Of a stretch of 64,000 nucleotides of DNA, positions 8,810 through 18,793 are shown piece after piece (position 1 is the stretch's first letter; the number at the start of each line of letters is the position of its first letter). The DNA comes from Dialister sp900541485. GTDB taxonomy: Bacteria > Bacillota > Negativicutes > Veillonellales > Dialisteraceae. Both the position numbers and the translations under genes were made by a program. The stretch is taken from the NCBI GenBank assembly GCA_965119665.1, contig OZ221974.1, positions 124,001 through 188,000 of the forward strand. Reading direction: 5' to 3'. The notes under the pieces are model-generated. The model ran no database searches and had not been told where the DNA came from. It saw nothing but the letters and a program-made list of their open reading frames with translations.

Positions 8810-10072
8810 TTGCAGGCATTAAGAGGAACACAGGACATATTACCGGATCAAATTTATAAATGGAATTATGTCGAGTCCGTTATAAGGAACCTCTGTAGCG
8901 CATATGGTTATGGAGAAATCCGAACTCCCATATTTGAAGACACAAGGTTATTTCTTCGTGGGATTGGGGATACGACAGATGTAGTAACAAAAGAAATGTA
9001 TTCTTTTGAAGATCGGGGAGGGCGATCAGTCACACTTCGTCCGGAAAATACAGCATCCGTAGTAAGAGCGTATTTAGAGCATAAGTTATATGGGGATCAG
9101 CAGGTCCATAAAATTTTTTATATCGGATCTATGTTTAGGTATGACAGGCCTCAAGCAGGACGGTATAGAGAATTTCATCAATTTGGTGTTGAAGTCTTAG
9201 GTGCTGTATCTCCGGCTGCAGATGCCGAAGTAATTGCGTTGGCCTATGATTTATTTCAATCTTTAGGGCTTAAGGATTTGAGTTTGCATATTAATTCTAT
9301 CGGGGATTCGATATGTAGGCCTGTTTACCGTAAAAAACTGATTGAGTTTTTTGAAGAAAGAAAAGATCATCTCTGTGCGGATTGTAAGGAAAGATTATAT
9401 AAAAATCCGTTAAGGATTCTAGATTGTAAAGAAGAGGGATGTAAAACAGCGTCTGAAGGAGCTCCTGAAATCACAGATTACTTATGTGAGACCTGTAATG
9501 AAAAATTTGAGGCGGTTAAACAATATTTATCTGCTTTAGGAATTCCTTATACAATTGATTCAAGATTGGTTCGTGGGCTTGATTATTATACAAATACTGC
9601 TTTTGAAATTGAGTATTTACCGTTAGGTGCGCAAAGTGCTATTTGTGGTGGCGGGCGTTATGATGGACTTGTTGAAGAAATCGGAGGGCCGGCAACTCCC
9701 GGAATTGGTTTTGCTGTAGGAATAGAAAGGTTATTATTGGCATTAGATATGCAAAATCTGATTCCTGTACCGGAAAAAATAAAGAAAATTTATATAGCGG
9801 CCCTTGGACAATCTGCAATTGCAGAAGGGTTGAAAATACAACATACATTGCGTAAAAATGATATACAGGCAGAACTCGATTTGCAAGGTAAAAGCTTAAA
9901 AGGGCAAATGAAACAAGCCGGAAAACTAAAATCTATCTACACCATTATTATTGGAACCGATGAATTAACAAAAGGAGCGGCCACCGTGAAAGACATGGAA
10001 AACGGTAACCAAAAATCAATACCTTTAGAGAATGTGGCAGATTTTATTTTTCATCAGATAAACAGAAATTAA
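8810..10072 (+). CDS. hisS: Histidyl-tRNA synthetase
   Basis: Charges tRNA-His. A class II synthetase of 420 residues. Motif 2 is in MFRYDRPQAGRYREFHQFG, the histidine-specific signature LVRGLDYYTNTAFE is near 255, and motif 3 is GIGFAVGIERLLLAL. The C-terminal anticodon-binding domain begins near 325. Four cysteines between about 182 and 223 (CADC, CKEEGC, CETC) suggest a zinc-binding insert like that in other Firmicute HisRS. The start is a TTG preceded by AAAGAGGTG; the next ATG is well inside motif 1. It is followed at 45 bases by aspS. Confidence 0.96.
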   Translation: MQALRGTQDILPDQIYKWNYVESVIRNLCSAYGYGEIRTPIFEDTRLFLRGIGDTTDVVTKEMYSFEDRGGRSVTLRPENTASVVRAYLEHKLYGDQQVHKIFYIGSMFRYDRPQAGRYREFHQFGVEVLGAVSPAADAEVIALAYDLFQSLGLKDLSLHINSIGDSICRPVYRKKLIEFFEERKDHLCADCKERLYKNPLRILDCKEEGCKTASEGAPEITDYLCETCNEKFEAVKQYLSALGIPYTIDSRLVRGLDYYTNTAFEIEYLPLGAQSAICGGGRYDGLVEEIGGPATPGIGFAVGIERLLLALDMQNLIPVPEKIKKIYIAALGQSAIAEGLKIQHTLRKNDIQAELDLQGKSLKGQMKQAGKLKSIYTIIIGTDELTKGAATVKDMENGNQKSIPLENVADFIFHQINRN

Positions 10073-10116
10073 AATTTATTATTATATAATTATATTTTTT
10101 AAAGAGGTGCGTTTGT

Positions 10117-11919
10117 ATGGAAACAATGACAGGCATGCATAGATCCTGTGGCTGTGGTCATGTTACAGAAAATGATTGTGGTAATGAATTAACATTAGCC
10201 GGGTGGGTAAATACACGGCGAGATCATGGGGGATTAATATTTATTGATCTCCGTGATCGTAGCGGTATTGTTCAGATAGTGATGAGTCCGCAGTATGGAG
10301 AAGAAGCTTTTCATAAGGCAGAAGATGTACGCAGTGAATATGTACTGGCTGTAAAGGGTGTTGTCAGAGAACGAAGTGAAGACACAATCAATCAAAAGAT
10401 GAAAACAGGAAAGATTGAAGTGCTTGTATCGGAGCTGCGTGTTTTAAATAAGGCAAAAACTCCTCCGTTTTATGTAGAAGATGGTATCGATGTAGATGAA
10501 ACAGTTCGTTTAAAACATAGATATATTGATTTGCGTCGCCCTGAAATGCAAAAAAACCTTATTATGCGGCATAAGATTATCCATGAAATGAGACAGTTTT
10601 TAGATGAACATGATTTTCTTGAAATTGAAACGCCTATTTTAACAAAAAGTACGCCTGAAGGAGCCCGTGACTATCTTGTTCCGAGCCGTGTAAATCCCGG
10701 CAAGTTTTATGCGCTCCCACAGTCACCACAGCTTTTTAAGCAATTACTGATGGTTTCGGGATTGGAAAGATATTTTCAGATTGCCCGCTGTTTTCGTGAT
10801 GAGGATCTTCGCGCAGACAGACAGCCTGAATTCACACAGTTAGATATGGAACTTTCTTTTGAAGATCAGGATTTTATTTTAGATTTAATGGAACGCATGA
10901 TGCAAAGAATATTTAAAAAAGTTCTTAATATTGATATTACGATTCCATTTAAGCGAATTACGTGGGATGAAGCCATGAACTTGTATGGATCGGATAAACC
11001 TGATTTGCGGTTCGATATGCATTTTTATGATGTCTCTGATTTACTTCGTGATACTGAATTCAAAGTATTCCGAAACGTACTTGACAATGGTGGAGTCGTG
11101 AAGGCTATTACAGTCAAAGGAGACGCAGGTATCCCCCGTCGCCAACTTGATGAACTGGTTGAATATGTTGGACGTTTTGGAGCCAAAGGATTAGCATGGA
11201 TTGGGTTTAATGAAGATGATACCTTAAAATGCCAAATTACAAAATTTCTTGGTGAAGAAAAAATTAGAGAAATTGGAACTCTTTGTGAAGCAAGCAAAGG
11301 CGATCTAGTATTAATTATTGCTGATAAACCCAAGGTAGTGGCTCAGGCGTTAGGGGAGTTGCGTTTGGAAATGGCGCGTCGCATGAATTTAATTGATGAA
11401 AATGAATTTTGTTTCCGTTGGGTCACAGATTTCCCGATGTTTGAATACAGTGAAGAAGATAAACGATGGGTGGCAGAACATCACCCGTTTACAGCTCCAC
11501 GTGACGAAGATATACAATATTTAAATTCGGATCCTTCCAAAGTATATGCAAAAGCCTATGATTTAGTACTCAATGGCGTAGAGGCCGGCGGTGGATCTTT
11601 GCGAATTTACCAAGAGGAATTACAAGAAAAGGTATTCAAAGCAATTGGAATTACTCTCGATGAAGCTCGGGAAAAATTCGGATTTTTATTGGATGCTTTC
11701 CAATATGGTGCACCACCTCATGCCGGTATAGCTCTTGGTCTTGACCGGTTGGTTATGTTGATGCTTCATTTAAGTTCCATTCGTGAAGTTATTGCTTTTC
11801 CTAAAACACAGAGTGCTATTGATCAAATGACCCAGGCTCCGTCAGAGGTTGTAGAAAAACAACTGAAAGAGCTTCATATTAAGCTTGATGTAGAAAAGGA
11901 TAATAACCTCCTTGTTTAG
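10117..11919 (+). CDS. aspS: Aspartyl-tRNA synthetase
   Basis: Charges tRNA-Asp, and perhaps tRNA-Asn if the species uses the GatCAB route. It is 600 residues, the bacterial length. An N-terminal OB fold (LAGWVNTRRDHGG) is followed by class II motif 2 (FRDEDLRADRQPEFTQLD), the bacteria-specific GAD insert at about 290-420, GGGSLRI near 490 and motif 3 GIALGLDRLVML near 545. The ribosome site AAAGAGGTG precedes the ATG. It lies directly upstream of the 6S RNA gene. Confidence 0.97.
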   Translation: METMTGMHRSCGCGHVTENDCGNELTLAGWVNTRRDHGGLIFIDLRDRSGIVQIVMSPQYGEEAFHKAEDVRSEYVLAVKGVVRERSEDTINQKMKTGKIEVLVSELRVLNKAKTPPFYVEDGIDVDETVRLKHRYIDLRRPEMQKNLIMRHKIIHEMRQFLDEHDFLEIETPILTKSTPEGARDYLVPSRVNPGKFYALPQSPQLFKQLLMVSGLERYFQIARCFRDEDLRADRQPEFTQLDMELSFEDQDFILDLMERMMQRIFKKVLNIDITIPFKRITWDEAMNLYGSDKPDLRFDMHFYDVSDLLRDTEFKVFRNVLDNGGVVKAITVKGDAGIPRRQLDELVEYVGRFGAKGLAWIGFNEDDTLKCQITKFLGEEKIREIGTLCEASKGDLVLIIADKPKVVAQALGELRLEMARRMNLIDENEFCFRWVTDFPMFEYSEEDKRWVAEHHPFTAPRDEDIQYLNSDPSKVYAKAYDLVLNGVEAGGGSLRIYQEELQEKVFKAIGITLDEAREKFGFLLDAFQYGAPPHAGIALGLDRLVMLMLHLSSIREVIAFPKTQSAIDQMTQAPSEVVEKQLKELHIKLDVEKDNNLLV

Positions 11920-11951
11920 TGATAAATAATTAGTAGCAATAGGTATTTTAC

Positions 11952-11980
11952 TTGTAAAAACAACTGTTTTTTGGTAAAAT
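11952..11980 (+). promoter_or_regulatory. 6S RNA promoter
   Basis: TTGTAA (11952-11957) and TAAAAT (11975-11980) with an ideal 17-base spacer. Transcription should begin near 11987, just before the first conserved part of the RNA. Confidence 0.7.
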
Positions 11981-11985
11981 ATTAA

Positions 11986-12180
11986 TAAAGAACAAAACCC
12001 TGCTGTGCACGTGCCGCTTTATATTTTGAACCAACACCTTTATAAAGGGAGTTTAAAAGCGGTTCTTGGAAGCAATGCCCTTTTTAGGGACTGATGACGG
12101 GAGCTGCAAGGACACCCACCTGCAAGTATGCAGACTCAAAATACAGCATTAAACGACATGGTGGGGCGAATGAGTATAAA
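11986..12180 (+). ncRNA. ssrS: 6S RNA
   Basis: Regulates sigma-A RNA polymerase by mimicking an open promoter. The region lies between aspS and rarA, the usual 6S location in Firmicutes. The 5' part CCCTGCTGTG pairs with CATGGTGGGG near 12160, giving a closing stem with G-U pairs. Internal stems flank a central unpaired region, as in the rod-like 6S fold. A matching promoter precedes it and a hairpin plus T run follows. The exact ends are estimated, and the pairing was done by eye. Confidence 0.82.
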
Positions 12181-12213
12181 GTCGTCAAGTGTAAAACTTG
12201 GCGGCTTGTTTTT
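12181..12213 (+). terminator. 6S RNA terminator
   Basis: GTCGTCAAG and CTTGGCGGC pair over nine bases (two G-U) around a seven-base loop and are followed by TTGTTTTT. The rarA start lies 14 bases later. Confidence 0.8.
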
Positions 12214-12227
12214 ATGAGAGGATTATT

Positions 12228-13529
12228 ATGGACTCACTGTTCGATATGTCAGAATCAGATTTCAAACGTTATGCACCACTGGCAGATCGTATGCGTCCGC
12301 AGACGCTTGATGACATAGTGGGACAGGAAGAAGCTATAGGCAGACAATCGTTTTTATATAAGATGATAGAACGAGATACAATCCCGTCACTGCTTCTTTT
12401 TGGTCCTCCAGGGTGCGGGAAAACAACTATTGCAATGGTTATTGCTAAGATGACCACATGTGTTGTTATAAAATTAAATGCTACTTCCAGCGGGACAAAG
12501 GAAATACGAGAAGTAGCGGAAAAAGCAAAAAAAGAATTAAATTATCATGGCCGTAGGACAATTGTTTTTATAGATGAAATCCACCGGTTTAATAAGAGCC
12601 AACAGGATTTATTACTACCTTATGTAGAAAATGGTACTTTTATTTTGATAGGAGCGACCACAGAAAATCCTTATTTTGAATTGAACGGTCCGTTACTTTC
12701 ACGGATTCGCATAATACGTTTAAATGCTTTACCAATCCATGCTGTTGTAGAAGTATTGAAGAAAGCATTATCTGATAATGATAGGGGACTGGGGGAAGGA
12801 CATTATAAAGTTGATTATGATGTCCTTGAGGCTATAGCAAATTATGGGTTAGGAGATTGTCGGATTGCACTAAACCTTTTAGAGCAAATCGCAACGACAC
12901 GAGCGGAAGGTGCAATATTAACACATAAGGATGTAGAAGAAGTTGCAGGGGAACAAATCTATTTGTATGATAAAAAAGGTGATTATCATTATGATATTGT
13001 TTCCGCTTTTATAAAAAGTATGCGCGGAAGTGACCCTGATGCAGCATTACATTACATGGCAAGGATGATTGAAGGTGGCGAGAAAACATCTTTTATATCC
13101 AGACGTATTATGATTTGCGCCGCCGAAGATGTTGGTCTTGCAGATCCTCAAGCATTACAACTGGCAGTAGCCGCCGCACAGTCTGCTGAAATGATAGGCT
13201 TTCCTGAGGCTAAGATTCCGTTAGCGGAAGCTGTCATTTATATTTCTTTGGCTCCTAAAAGCAACAGTACAATTGTGGGGATTACGGAGGCAATTTCAGA
13301 AGTAAAAAGAAAAAGGAATTGGTCAATTCCTTCATATTTAAAAGATGCTCATTATATGGGAGCGAGCCAATTAGGGCACGGTGTTAATTATAAATATCCT
13401 CATTCTTACGGGGGCTGGGTAAAGCAACAGTATCTGCCCGATGAAATTTGTGAATCTAAATATTATCATCCGGTCTTAAATGGTGCTGAAAAAATGTTGT
13501 TTAATGAGTGGAATTTGAGGAAAAAATAA
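12228..13529 (+). CDS. rarA: Replication-associated recombination protein RarA (MgsA)
   Basis: An AAA+ ATPase of the clamp-loader group that acts at stalled replication forks. In 433 residues it has Walker A GPPGCGKT near 60, Walker B FIDEIHRFNKSQQD near 110, and sensor 1 IGATTENPYFELN near 140. The C-terminal tetramerisation domain ends with the conserved YKYPHSYGGWV. I chose the ATG at 12228 because GAGAGG lies six bases before it; the longer reading from a TTG at 12198 would start inside the 6S terminator. Confidence 0.95.
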   Translation: MDSLFDMSESDFKRYAPLADRMRPQTLDDIVGQEEAIGRQSFLYKMIERDTIPSLLLFGPPGCGKTTIAMVIAKMTTCVVIKLNATSSGTKEIREVAEKAKKELNYHGRRTIVFIDEIHRFNKSQQDLLLPYVENGTFILIGATTENPYFELNGPLLSRIRIIRLNALPIHAVVEVLKKALSDNDRGLGEGHYKVDYDVLEAIANYGLGDCRIALNLLEQIATTRAEGAILTHKDVEEVAGEQIYLYDKKGDYHYDIVSAFIKSMRGSDPDAALHYMARMIEGGEKTSFISRRIMICAAEDVGLADPQALQLAVAAAQSAEMIGFPEAKIPLAEAVIYISLAPKSNSTIVGITEAISEVKRKRNWSIPSYLKDAHYMGASQLGHGVNYKYPHSYGGWVKQQYLPDEICESKYYHPVLNGAEKMLFNEWNLRKK

Positions 13530-13548
13530 TTAGAGAGGCTATTTTTAA

Positions 13549-15852
13549 ATGAAGAAAATCACAAAAAGTACCCAAAACAATAAACACAGTTCTTCAGGGA
13601 AAAAAATTGAAATCACTGGGATCATTACGTTTCTCTTCGGGGCTTTTGTATGCTTGAGTTTATTTGGATATAAAACCGGCATTATTGGGGATTTTCTTGT
13701 AGATGGGTTTCACGTACTTTTTGGAATATCTTCACCAATTATTGCTTTAGCTTTTACTTTACTTGGTACGAAATATACTTTGTCCGGAACAGGGATTGAA
13801 ATTAACCGTAAAATAATATTGATTTTATTCTTAGTTTTAACTGTTTTGGCAGGGTATCATCATTTCATGACGCCGTTGGGCTCAGAAATAATGATTGACT
13901 ATATCATCAAATATGGAGGCTTTTTCGGAGCAGGATTTGTTTATGGTATTCGTCGGCTTTTCGGATTTACCGGAACCACTCTGTTTTTGGCAGGTTGCTT
14001 TATTATTGATATCCTTCTTTTAACACAGTGGTCTGTTTCTAAAGGGGCCAGGGAAATAGGAAATAAAACGGGGGAAAAATTAGAAGCTGTAAAAGTAAAA
14101 ATACAGAAAAAGAAAGAAGAGTATCAAGTTATATCTGAGGAAATAAAGAACAATCATACAGGTTACCATTTAAAAGAATTCATTTTTAAAAAATCAAATA
14201 ACATTCGACCGGATAAAAATGAAAAAAATATAGATGAAGAAATCGGCAAAACTGTTTTTCTACAAGATAAAATTTACGAAACAAATGGAATTGAAGGGAA
14301 TGAGGCACAGAATAAAGAAAAAGAAGCAGTCCAAGAACCTGTAAGACCTGAAGAAGACATTGCAGGTAACGCTGATGAAAATAGAATAGAAGCTCAAGGG
14401 AACTCAAAATCATCAGAGTACCAGTTCCCGCCATTAACTCTTTTACATGAAACAAAAAAAGTGGGAAGTAATGAATATGATGTTGAAGGTAAAGTAGTCC
14501 GTTTAGAGGAGGCATTAAAAAGTTTTGGTGTTAGAGCAAAAGTAATAAATGTATCTGTCGGCCCTACAGTTACAAGGTATGAGTTGGAGCCTGCCCCGGG
14601 AGTCAGAGTTTCAAAAATTGAGGGATTAGCGGATGATATTGCTCTTCAATTAGCGGCTACCAGTATAAGAATAGAAGCACCTATACCGGGAAAATCGGCA
14701 GTAGGTATTGAAATTTCTAATGCAAAGGCCACGGAGATTTCATTAAGAGAAGTACTGTCCAGCAAAGAATTTTTGGGTGGAAAAGGTTCAATTCTTGCTG
14801 CATTAGGGAAAGATATAGCAGGAAATACTGTTATTGCAGATTTGACAAAAATGCCACATCTTTTAATTGCAGGTCAAACAGGAAGTGGTAAATCTGTTTG
14901 CATAAATACAATTATTACCAGTATTTTGTATCATAGTCATCCCAAAGATGTGAAGCTGATATTGATAGATCCGAAAGTTGTTGAGTTATCCGTTTATAAT
15001 GGTATTCCCCATTTACGAATTGAAGTGGTAACGAATCCGAAAAAAGCTGCCGGAGCGCTTAGCTGGGCTGTAAAAGAAATGGAGTCTCGATACAAGTCAT
15101 TTTCGGAACACAATGTTCGTGATATCACAAGTTTCAATAAAAAGAATCCGGAATTAAAGCTTCCTTTTATTGTAGTAATAATAGATGAACTGGCGGACTT
15201 GATGATGGTTGCAAAAGACAGTGTTGAAAACTCAATTTGCAGACTTGCACAAAAAGCAAGAGCTGCCGGAATTCATCTCGTTGTTGCAACTCAAAGACCA
15301 TCTGTAGATGTTATTACCGGATTAATTAAAGCAAATATTCCGAGCCGAATTTCTTTTGCCGTTTCATCGCAAGTCGATTCTCGTACCATTTTGGACAAAG
15401 CCGGAGCCGAAAAACTTTTGGGAAAAGGAGATATGCTTTTCAATCCTTCCGGAGCGCAAAACCCGATTCGTGTACAAGGGGCATTTGTTTCAGATGAAGA
15501 AGTATCTGCTATTGTAAATTTCATAAAAACTCAAGCAACAAATCAAGAAGAAATTTTCGAGTATGAACCTATTGAATTGTCATTACCCGAACAATCGATG
15601 ATTGACCCGAAGGAAGAGAGCCGTGATGAATTACTTGAAGAAGCAGCGGAATGGATTTTAGATACCAAAAGAGTTTCTGTCTCTGCTCTTCAGAGAAGAT
15701 TCAGAATCGGTTATACTCGAGCAGGACGGCTGATGGATACTATGGAGTCTATGGGAATTGTCGGCCCTGCGGATGGTGCAAAGCCGAGGCAATTACTTAT
15801 CTCAAAAGAGCACCTTCCCGAGCTTTTTTCCCACGAAGCAACAGGACAATAA
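13549..15852 (+). CDS. ftsK: FtsK/SpoIIIE DNA translocase
   Basis: A septum-anchored motor that pumps chromosomal DNA during division. The 767 residues hold four N-terminal membrane segments (about 24-165), a charged Glu/Lys-rich linker to about residue 290, the alpha/beta motor with Walker A GQTGSGKS near 443 and a Walker B-type IVVIIDELADLMM near 545. The C-terminal gamma winged helix (VSALQRRFRIGYTRAGRLM), which reads DNA polarity, is complete. The linker is poorly conserved and of low complexity. The start follows AGAGAGG. Whether the organism sporulates cannot be told from this. Confidence 0.95.
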   Translation: MKKITKSTQNNKHSSSGKKIEITGIITFLFGAFVCLSLFGYKTGIIGDFLVDGFHVLFGISSPIIALAFTLLGTKYTLSGTGIEINRKIILILFLVLTVLAGYHHFMTPLGSEIMIDYIIKYGGFFGAGFVYGIRRLFGFTGTTLFLAGCFIIDILLLTQWSVSKGAREIGNKTGEKLEAVKVKIQKKKEEYQVISEEIKNNHTGYHLKEFIFKKSNNIRPDKNEKNIDEEIGKTVFLQDKIYETNGIEGNEAQNKEKEAVQEPVRPEEDIAGNADENRIEAQGNSKSSEYQFPPLTLLHETKKVGSNEYDVEGKVVRLEEALKSFGVRAKVINVSVGPTVTRYELEPAPGVRVSKIEGLADDIALQLAATSIRIEAPIPGKSAVGIEISNAKATEISLREVLSSKEFLGGKGSILAALGKDIAGNTVIADLTKMPHLLIAGQTGSGKSVCINTIITSILYHSHPKDVKLILIDPKVVELSVYNGIPHLRIEVVTNPKKAAGALSWAVKEMESRYKSFSEHNVRDITSFNKKNPELKLPFIVVIIDELADLMMVAKDSVENSICRLAQKARAAGIHLVVATQRPSVDVITGLIKANIPSRISFAVSSQVDSRTILDKAGAEKLLGKGDMLFNPSGAQNPIRVQGAFVSDEEVSAIVNFIKTQATNQEEIFEYEPIELSLPEQSMIDPKEESRDELLEEAAEWILDTKRVSVSALQRRFRIGYTRAGRLMDTMESMGIVGPADGAKPRQLLISKEHLPELFSHEATGQ

Positions 15853-15896
15853 ACCTGTAGAAACGTCTATGTGAAAAGAAAGGCGGTTTTATTATA

Positions 15897-16922
15897 GTGA
15901 AAAGATTAATTCCTGTTTTTCTTTTTATTTTTATTGCTGTCGTCTCTTTTGGCGGAATTCTGAATTTTGCAAAGCATCAGGAGCAATTAAAGACACAAAG
16001 GAACAATCCAGCAGCGACAATATCAATTATGACAGATGTCCAAGCGGACATTATTGGAAAATTGGGTGTTATTTTTTATGAGCAAAGCGGTATACAAATA
16101 AAAATCATTCCCTTGGATAAGGAAGCAATTGTGTCCGGAAAATCCGGCAGTGCGGATATTTATTTATCATCACAGCAAAATTTATCTTTTTTGAAAAAGA
16201 AAAATAAATTGGAATCCTATTCTTCTGAAAACACAGATACCATCCTAAATTTATTTAAAGATGAAGAGGCCTTTTGGACGGGTTTGTGGATAGACCCCAT
16301 AATTTTTACAGTTAATCCGGGTTTTGACTCCAAACATCCGAAATTTGAATATAATTGGACGAACGTTTTTATAAACGATGAAATTAAATTATCACTAACT
16401 GATTTTATTGCCACAGAAATGTCCGAAGATTTTTTAATGTCCCTGGTCGAACATTTTGGAAATATCGAAACTTTTTATCTTTTAGATCGTGGACAATCCC
16501 ATATATTACAATATGGTAAATATCTATCTACACCTGCAAGAATGGCAGGAATGGGGAAATGTGATATTGGGATATCAAGTTATAATGAAGCCAAGCGAAT
16601 TCAAAGAGAGAAAATACCGCTACTAATAATTTACCCCACAGATGGTGTGCCTTGGTATTTGTATGGAGTGGGATTATCAATTGATAGCAATCATCCGTAT
16701 AAAGCTAAGCAATTTATAAATTGGCTTTTGAGTCCTGAAAACTATAAGAATATAATGAGGGAAAACGGATATCAGTATATTTTTGTGAATGATATAGATG
16801 AAACTCCGGATGTTCATGGAGTAAAATTACAATATTGGGAATTACAAAAAAAATATGACAATAAAGGAAAAGATAAATTATTGAATCAATGGATGGAAAA
16901 AATTCGTTTTGGGAGGAATTGA
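15897..16922 (+). CDS. Extracellular solute-binding protein, orphan
   Basis: A 341-residue protein with an N-terminal hydrophobic export segment (residues 4-22) and no lipobox cysteine, so it may be secreted or membrane-anchored. The body resembles type II periplasmic binding proteins of the iron/thiamine/spermidine class: SADIYLSSQQN, WTGLWIDPIIFTVNPGF, and a late hinge part with PWYLYGVGLSIDSNHPYKAKQFINWLLSPE. The start is a GTG after AAAGGCGG. There is no permease or ATPase nearby; it sits between ftsK and rimO, where it may be co-transcribed. The ligand is unknown. Confidence 0.75.
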   Translation: MKRLIPVFLFIFIAVVSFGGILNFAKHQEQLKTQRNNPAATISIMTDVQADIIGKLGVIFYEQSGIQIKIIPLDKEAIVSGKSGSADIYLSSQQNLSFLKKKNKLESYSSENTDTILNLFKDEEAFWTGLWIDPIIFTVNPGFDSKHPKFEYNWTNVFINDEIKLSLTDFIATEMSEDFLMSLVEHFGNIETFYLLDRGQSHILQYGKYLSTPARMAGMGKCDIGISSYNEAKRIQREKIPLLIIYPTDGVPWYLYGVGLSIDSNHPYKAKQFINWLLSPENYKNIMRENGYQYIFVNDIDETPDVHGVKLQYWELQKKYDNKGKDKLLNQWMEKIRFGRN

Positions 16923-16925
16923 TAA

Positions 16926-18269
16926 GTGGGAAAGAAGCTGGGCGTAATCAGTTTGGGGTGTTCTAAAAATTTAGTTGATACAGAAATGATGATTGGAATT
17001 CTTAAAGCTGGCGGGTATGAATTCATTGATGAATTAAGTGACGCAGAAGTTATAATAGTAAATACATGCACTTTTATAGATTCAGCAAAAGAAGAATCCA
17101 TTGAGGCGATTTTAAAGGCTGCTGCTTATAAGGAAAGCGGAAAATGTGAAAAATTAGTTGTAGCAGGATGTTTAACTCAACAATACAAGAAGTCATTAGG
17201 AAAAGAAATACCGGAAGTAGATATTTTTATCGGTACTGACTCATGGCAACATATTTTAGAAGCTGTTAATCGATCCTATAGCGAGGAGAGCGGACAAGTA
17301 TACATTATCGACACTGCTCCTTGTGAGCATCAGGAACTCATTCCCCGACAAACGTTAACGCCGAATTATACTGCATTTATTAAAATTGCAGAAGGATGTA
17401 GTAACGGTTGTACTTTTTGTTATATTCCCTATGTCAGAGGCCCGATGCGCAGCAGAACAATGAATTCTATTATTCATGAAGTAAAGAGACTTGCTTCCAT
17501 TGGAGTTAAAGAGTTTAATTTAATCGCACAAGATTTAAGTTATTACGGGCATGATTTGAAAGATGGCACGAATCTTGCCGGATTATTGAAAGAGCTTGTC
17601 AAAATTAACGAAGTTAAGTGGATTCGTTTATTTTATTTATACCCTACATATTTTGATGATGAACTTTTAAAGATAATCAATAAAGAGGAAAAAATTTGTA
17701 ATTATGTGGATATTCCTTTACAGCATATCAGTGATTCAATTTTGCAACGGATGCGTAGAAAAGATTCTTCGGATGACATTAAGAATTTATTGAAGAAATT
17801 AAAATCAATTATTCCCAGGATGACGATAAGAACAACGCTTATGGTTGGATTTCCGGGAGAAACTGAAGAAAATTTTATAGAATTATGTGATTTTGTTCAG
17901 GAAGTAAAATTTGATCATATGGGAGCATTTACTTTTTCACCTCAAGAAGGTACCCCGGCGGCGCGGCTACCGGAACAAGTTGAAGAGGAAGTTAAACAAA
18001 ACAGATATCATGAGTTAATGTCCATTCAGGCTAAAATTTCTGAGGAGAACAATGAACAATTGATTGGTACAAAGACAGAAGTTCTGGTAGAAGAAATTAT
18101 TACTGATGAGAAAGGCTATATACAAGCAAAGGGAAGAGCAAAATTTCAGGCTCCGGAAGTAGATGGAAATATTTATATTGATAATCCTATAAATTTAAAG
18201 CCCGGAGATTTCGTCAATGTAGAAATTGTAGATGGCTATGCATATGATTTAATTGCTAAAGAAATTTAA
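16926..18269 (+). CDS. rimO: Ribosomal protein S12 methylthiotransferase RimO
   Basis: Radical-SAM enzyme that adds a methylthio group to the conserved aspartate of ribosomal protein S12. The N-terminal UPF0004 domain opens with LGCSKNLVDTE, which favours RimO over MiaB. The radical-SAM cluster site is GCSNGCTFC near residue 157, and the C-terminal TRAM domain spans about 380-447. It has 447 residues, the usual size. The GTG start at 16926 follows GGGAGG of the preceding gene's end. Confidence 0.95.
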   Translation: MGKKLGVISLGCSKNLVDTEMMIGILKAGGYEFIDELSDAEVIIVNTCTFIDSAKEESIEAILKAAAYKESGKCEKLVVAGCLTQQYKKSLGKEIPEVDIFIGTDSWQHILEAVNRSYSEESGQVYIIDTAPCEHQELIPRQTLTPNYTAFIKIAEGCSNGCTFCYIPYVRGPMRSRTMNSIIHEVKRLASIGVKEFNLIAQDLSYYGHDLKDGTNLAGLLKELVKINEVKWIRLFYLYPTYFDDELLKIINKEEKICNYVDIPLQHISDSILQRMRRKDSSDDIKNLLKKLKSIIPRMTIRTTLMVGFPGETEENFIELCDFVQEVKFDHMGAFTFSPQEGTPAARLPEQVEEEVKQNRYHELMSIQAKISEENNEQLIGTKTEVLVEEIITDEKGYIQAKGRAKFQAPEVDGNIYIDNPINLKPGDFVNVEIVDGYAYDLIAKEI

Positions 18270-18285
18270 AGATACAGAGGTTCTT

Positions 18286-18783
18286 ATGATAGAAGGATTT
18301 GATTCTGAAGTAAGTATAATAAATGATTTAATTGAGGCTCTTAAGGAGAAAGGACTTACTTTAAGTGCTGCGGAATCATGTACCGGCGGATTAATAGGTA
18401 AGCTGATGACGGACTGTCCCGGCAGTTCAGCTTATTTCAAAGGAAGTGCGGTTACTTATTCTAATGAAGCAAAAGAAAGTATTTTAGGAATACCTCCTGA
18501 TTTAATCACCAGGGAAACAGCAGTAAGTGCTCCGGTGGCAAAACTTATGGCAGAATCGAGCAGAGTTATATATCAAACTGATATCGCGGTTTCAACAACC
18601 GGTTATGCCGGCCCGGGGAAGGGAGACAGAGGTGAAATGCCGGGGACAGTCTATGTTGCCGTTACCGGAAAAAAAGGCACACAAGTATTTGAAAATCATT
18701 TTGTCGGGAATAGGAATGCTGTTCGTTATAGTGCAGCAGAAAAAGCATTATATTGTGCTTTCATTTATACAAAAGAATTATAA
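18286..18783 (+). CDS. CinA C-terminal-domain protein (NMN amidohydrolase)
   Basis: A 165-residue single-domain relative of the C-terminal half of CinA (PncC), which deamidates nicotinamide mononucleotide in NAD recycling. Visible motifs are LSAAESCTGGLIG near 30, GSAVTYSNEAK near 60 and STTGYAGPGKG near 105. The N-terminal MoaB-like domain of full CinA is absent. The ATG at 18286 is five bases after CAGAGG; the longer TTG reading would overlap rimO by 17 bases with no ribosome site. Its place just before recA is the standard one. Confidence 0.9.
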   Translation: MIEGFDSEVSIINDLIEALKEKGLTLSAAESCTGGLIGKLMTDCPGSSAYFKGSAVTYSNEAKESILGIPPDLITRETAVSAPVAKLMAESSRVIYQTDIAVSTTGYAGPGKGDRGEMPGTVYVAVTGKKGTQVFENHFVGNRNAVRYSAAEKALYCAFIYTKEL

Positions 18784-18793
18784 GGAGGAGAAT

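Noticed and set aside
12094..12318. Protein-coding frame across the 6S RNA region
   Set aside because: It overlaps a structured RNA and the start of rarA, lacks a ribosome site and has no protein-like composition.
15897..16922. Binding protein of the amino-acid ABC system at 29250
   Set aside because: It looks like the iron/thiamine/spermidine class, not family 3 amino-acid binding proteins, and is 13 kb away.
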